From B75-G9 sp964564905 (GTDB lineage: Archaea > Hadarchaeota > Hadarchaeia > Hadarchaeales > Hadarchaeaceae): DNA of 7,736 bases. A program made the position numbers and the translations under genes. Position 1 is the stretch's first letter. The number at the start of each line of letters is the position of its first letter. Location of the stretch: positions 1 to 7,736 of the forward strand of contig CAZMCI010000045.1 in NCBI GenBank assembly GCA_964564905.1. The letters are read 5' to 3'. Under the pieces are notes generated by a model. The model was given only the letters and a program-made list of their open reading frames with translations. It was not told where the DNA came from and searched no databases. Of this stretch, positions 5,817 through 7,736 are shown in pieces.

Positions 5817-7012
5817 ACCGACATCGGGTTTTGTCGGGGATTTAAGGGTATTTTTATATTCTTCGACCTCGTTGAGCAGCTCTCTAATCTTCTGAGCTGT
5901 GATGGTCGGGCTCAATAACATCCGGAGTCTTCGTTTGCCCTCGAAATTTATGAACTCCTGCGGGAGGTAAACCCCGAATTCCGGCACTCTTCTGCTCTTT
6001 GACAGGCGGTTTCTCAGCTTTTTTAGCACCTTGTCGTAAACTTTTGAGGGGACATCCTTTCTTGACAGAATGCCCATGCCCTTTTTGGCTAGGAGTTCGT
6101 GGGCTTCCCGCGAGCCAGCGTATTCCAAAAATTTTATAGCTTTTTCCCGGTCTCGTGTTCTCCCAAAAGCGACCCACGCATTGCCACCCACGACCATCGT
6201 GTGCCCAGTCCGCGGATTTATTGGTGGCAGAATGAAACAGTCATAATCATCTCCGGCCGAGTAGTTGTATGCCCGTTGCCACATCCCGCTGACCCAATCC
6301 CCCTGGAGCTGCATGGCTGCCTCGCGCTCGTTCAACTTCATCCACGCCGTGGGAAAGCTGTACGCGTATGGGTCGGGGTAAAAATATTCGTCAACCAGCT
6401 TTTTCAACCACTGGTATGCCTTCACTACCTCGGGATCCGTCCAGCTTTCATTTCCCTCCACCAGATCGGTGTAAAACTCTGGGCCGCTTAATCCAGTCAA
6501 AACGTGGACAAACCACAGGGATGTTCCCCACCCGCTGGACACGATGGGATACATTCCTTCTTCTTTAAGCTCCTCGCAAAGTTTTAAGAATCTGTCCCAG
6601 GTTTTGGGCGGGTGAAGTCCTTTCTCCTTGAAAACATCCTTCAAATACCAAACCGCAAAAGTAAACTCCTTTGAGGGCACCCCGTACATTTTGCCGCCGA
6701 CCGTGCATCCTTTTTTCACCTCCTCGGGAAGACCCTGTGGTACCCCTGTTCTTGCCAAAGGTCGGTGAGGTCGATGAGGTGACCGCCGTCCACGAACATC
6801 GCCAGTCTCTGGCCAATCTCGGTAATGGATACGTCTGGCGGGTTCCCCTCCGTGAGTTTGGCCCATAGAGTTGGAAAATACATCCCCCACTCCATAGGTT
6901 GGGTCTCGACCCCGATCGAGCGGAATTTTTTCTCAAATTTTCGGATGAAAGAATCCACCGGGGCCCGCTCGTGGTCCACCCAGAAATGCGATATCTGTAG
7001 CTTTTTCTCCAT
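5793..7012 (-). pseudogene. Sugar ABC-transporter solute-binding-like protein, frameshifted, without signal peptide
   Basis: Two overlapping frames together give about 406 residues of a family-1-type extracellular sugar-binding protein. Residues 1 to about 93 (MEKKLQISHFWVDHE, PPDVSITEIGQ, LIDLTDLW) are in one frame. The remainder (GGKMYGVPSKEFTFAVWYLKDVF, TWDRFLKLCEEL, MQLQGDW, VVGGNAWVAF, KAIKFLEYAGS) is in another. One base appears missing in TTCCCGAGGAG near 6733; adding it restores FPEEVKKGC. Such proteins deliver oligosaccharides to a permease.

This one is odd. A good GGTGAT site fixes the start at ATG 7012, and the mature domain begins at once, with no signal peptide or lipobox, and the upstream gene ends only 45 bases away. 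The C-terminus SPTKPDVGAPRETQG is read through a repeat hairpin. No permease or ATPase subunit is in the window. A sequencing error could explain the frameshift, but not the missing signal. Confidence 0.8.
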
Positions 7013-7016
7013 GCAG

Positions 7017-7022
7017 ATCACC
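7017..7022 (-). promoter_or_regulatory. Shine-Dalgarno site of the solute-binding gene
   Basis: GGTGAT ends four bases before the ATG at 7012. It decides this start over the GTG at 7021, which overlaps the site itself. Confidence 0.6.
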
Positions 7023-7057
7023 GGCTGCCGGTTTGGATTTCAAAAATCATGTTCGGT

Positions 7058-7428
7058 TCACCTCAGTCTCTCGAGCATCGCTACCCTGGAGATGACCAAC
7101 CCACTCCTATCCGTGATCTCTATGTTGAACGAGGCCAGCTTTTCTTCAATGTGGGGCAAAAGTCCCCGGAATTTTTCAATGTACATCGACCTCCGCCTTT
7201 TAACCGTTCCTGCTTTCACCCACTCAAATTTCAATACACCATCGAAACAGGATTTTATCTCAGTTTCCATCTTGCTGTCCAACGCACCGGGTGTAAAAAT
7301 GGCGTAAATCAGTCCATCCCATTTTTTTGTCATGTACTGAAGCCCGATCAGAAAAGATACGAGTCCTCGTTGGTCGTCTCCATAAAGCCTGGCCAAGTCA
7401 TTTAGGGAGTGAAGGATCACCACGCTGT
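7058..7428 (-). CDS. RAD55/KaiC-like RecA-fold ATPase, C-terminal part
   Basis: From the N gap to the TGA at 7058 the frame gives about 123 residues with the second half of a RecA fold as in archaeal RAD55/KaiC/GvpD-like proteins. NSVVILHSLNDLARLY fits the Walker B strand and following helix, but a His stands where the catalytic Asp normally is (hhhhDSL). FLIGLQYMTKKWDGLIYAIF follows, then CFDGVLKFEW, a basic turn GTVKRRRSMYIEKFRG (the usual I-KMRG-type strand), and FNIEITDRSGLVIS at the end. Such ATPases act as cytoplasmic regulators or signal transducers in archaea; the target is unknown. The solute-binding gene begins 45 bases downstream, so the two probably share a transcript. The N-terminal part lies on the other side of the gap in the same phase. 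Confidence 0.65.
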
Positions 7429-7446
7429 NNNNNNNNNNCACGCTGT
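7421..7446. other. Assembly gap (10 N) with the same 8-mer on both flanks
   Basis: Ten Ns at 7429-7438 are flanked by CACGCTGT on the left (7421-7428) and the same eight bases on the right (7439-7446). This looks like two contig ends that overlap but were joined as a scaffold gap. Merging the repeat would remove 18 bases and keep the reading phase of the ATPase gene. Confidence 0.8.
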
Positions 7447-7462
7447 TTTTTGCGTTTTTGTT

Positions 7463-7735
7463 TTATTCGTCGATCAGTTTTGTTTTGATCTCATCCTTTT
7501 TGGGTTTTTTCGCCTTTGCGCCGTGTATCCAATCCCGGGGAACGTTCAGATTCGCCAGGTACTCGGATGAAAAGTCTTTGAAGGTCACGTTTTCCTCGAA
7601 CAGGGCGCGGAACTCCGGGCTAAAACTTCGAGCTACCTCATCGATCACATTGGACCTTGACCTTGAAAAAAGGATATAGCAGACCTGGCTCGGCAGGCTG
7701 ACACCCACGGATAATCCGGGGGATAAACGACTTTT
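7463..7735 (-). CDS. RAD55/KaiC-like ATPase, N-terminal part (5' end outside window)
   Basis: The frame is open to the right edge, so the GTG at 7708 is probably internal. The first two readable residues, Lys-Ser, may be the end of a P-loop GKS. QVCYILFSRSRSNVIDEV follows, matching the second strand of RAD55-like proteins (usually -VxYIxxxR-P-E-V), then FSPEFRALFEENVTFKDFSSEY, matching the next strand and its polar end. The piece ends in a Lys-rich stretch (AKAKKPKKDEIKTKLIDE) and a TAA at 7463-7465. Beyond that stop the same phase continues as NKNAKN and, past the gap, into the Walker B part, so one protein was almost surely split here. Either the stop is a real nonsense change, or the A-rich bases near the contig end contain errors. 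Confidence 0.6.
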   Translation of the reverse strand, partial: KSRLSPGLSVGVSLPSQVCYILFSRSRSNVIDEVARSFSPEFRALFEENVTFKDFSSEYLANLNVPRDWIHGAKAKKPKKDEIKTKLIDE

Positions 7736-7736
7736 C

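Noticed and set aside
5574..5918. Plus-strand frames opposite the lectin-like and solute-binding genes
   Set aside because: They are shadows of the minus-strand genes, without motifs or ribosome sites.
7013..7057. A signal peptide for the solute-binding protein in the short upstream gap
   Set aside because: The only upstream ATG opens a ten-codon frame ending in TGA at the ribosome site, and none of its residues form a hydrophobic core.
1..7736. CRISPR array, tRNA or rRNA gene
   Set aside because: No evenly spaced direct repeats, no cloverleaf with a T-loop GTTCGANTC, and no rRNA core motif were seen on either strand.

Overview
The window looks archaeal. It carries an MJ1316/DUF504 RNA-end-recognition protein, a TIGR00267-type VIT1-family membrane protein, a four-CBS protein of a common archaeal layout with a TATA-like box about 26 bases before its start (possibly leaderless), and a RAD55/KaiC-like ATPase. 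I cannot name the lineage; a thermophilic euryarchaeal-type group is only a guess. A run of ten Ns, with the same 8-mer on both sides, marks a scaffold join, so this is probably a draft or metagenome assembly and some frame breaks could be errors.

Left part (1-3433), mostly ordinary chromosome. The end of a metallo-beta-lactamase-fold hydrolase (+) overlaps or abuts a small MJ1316-domain gene (+). That gene meets a VIT1-family gene (-) tail to tail. Between the VIT1 gene and an amidohydrolase (+) lies a decayed IS200/IS605-type remnant: the C-terminal end of tnpB plus the right-end/omegaRNA-like hairpins, on the minus strand. The amidohydrolase (cytosine/SAH-deaminase type, all metal ligands kept) is followed by a four-CBS nucleotide-sensor-like protein.

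Right part (3434-7736), carbohydrate-related and decaying. A second probable IS605-type end (3447-3700, minus) sits in front of a GH1 beta-glucosidase pseudogene (+). This pseudogene has several frameshifts, three nonsense codons, an internal deletion and an acid/base Glu changed to Gln. Facing it on the minus strand is a cluster, read right to left: a RAD55-like ATPase (split by a stop codon and the N gap), a family-1-type sugar solute-binding protein with no signal peptide and a one-base frameshift, and a short membrane-anchored beta-sandwich protein resembling a carbohydrate-binding module. A 56-base hairpin separates the converging pseudogene and cluster.

A hairpin with the core TTTCGC(G/A)GGGAG occurs three times in the same orientation: at the end of both IS remnants and across the last codons and stop of the solute-binding gene. 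The second half therefore reads as an oligosaccharide-use locus that lost its beta-glucosidase and was invaded by IS605-like sequences. Whether the ATPase/binding-protein/lectin trio works as an intracellular sugar-sensing unit is speculation.
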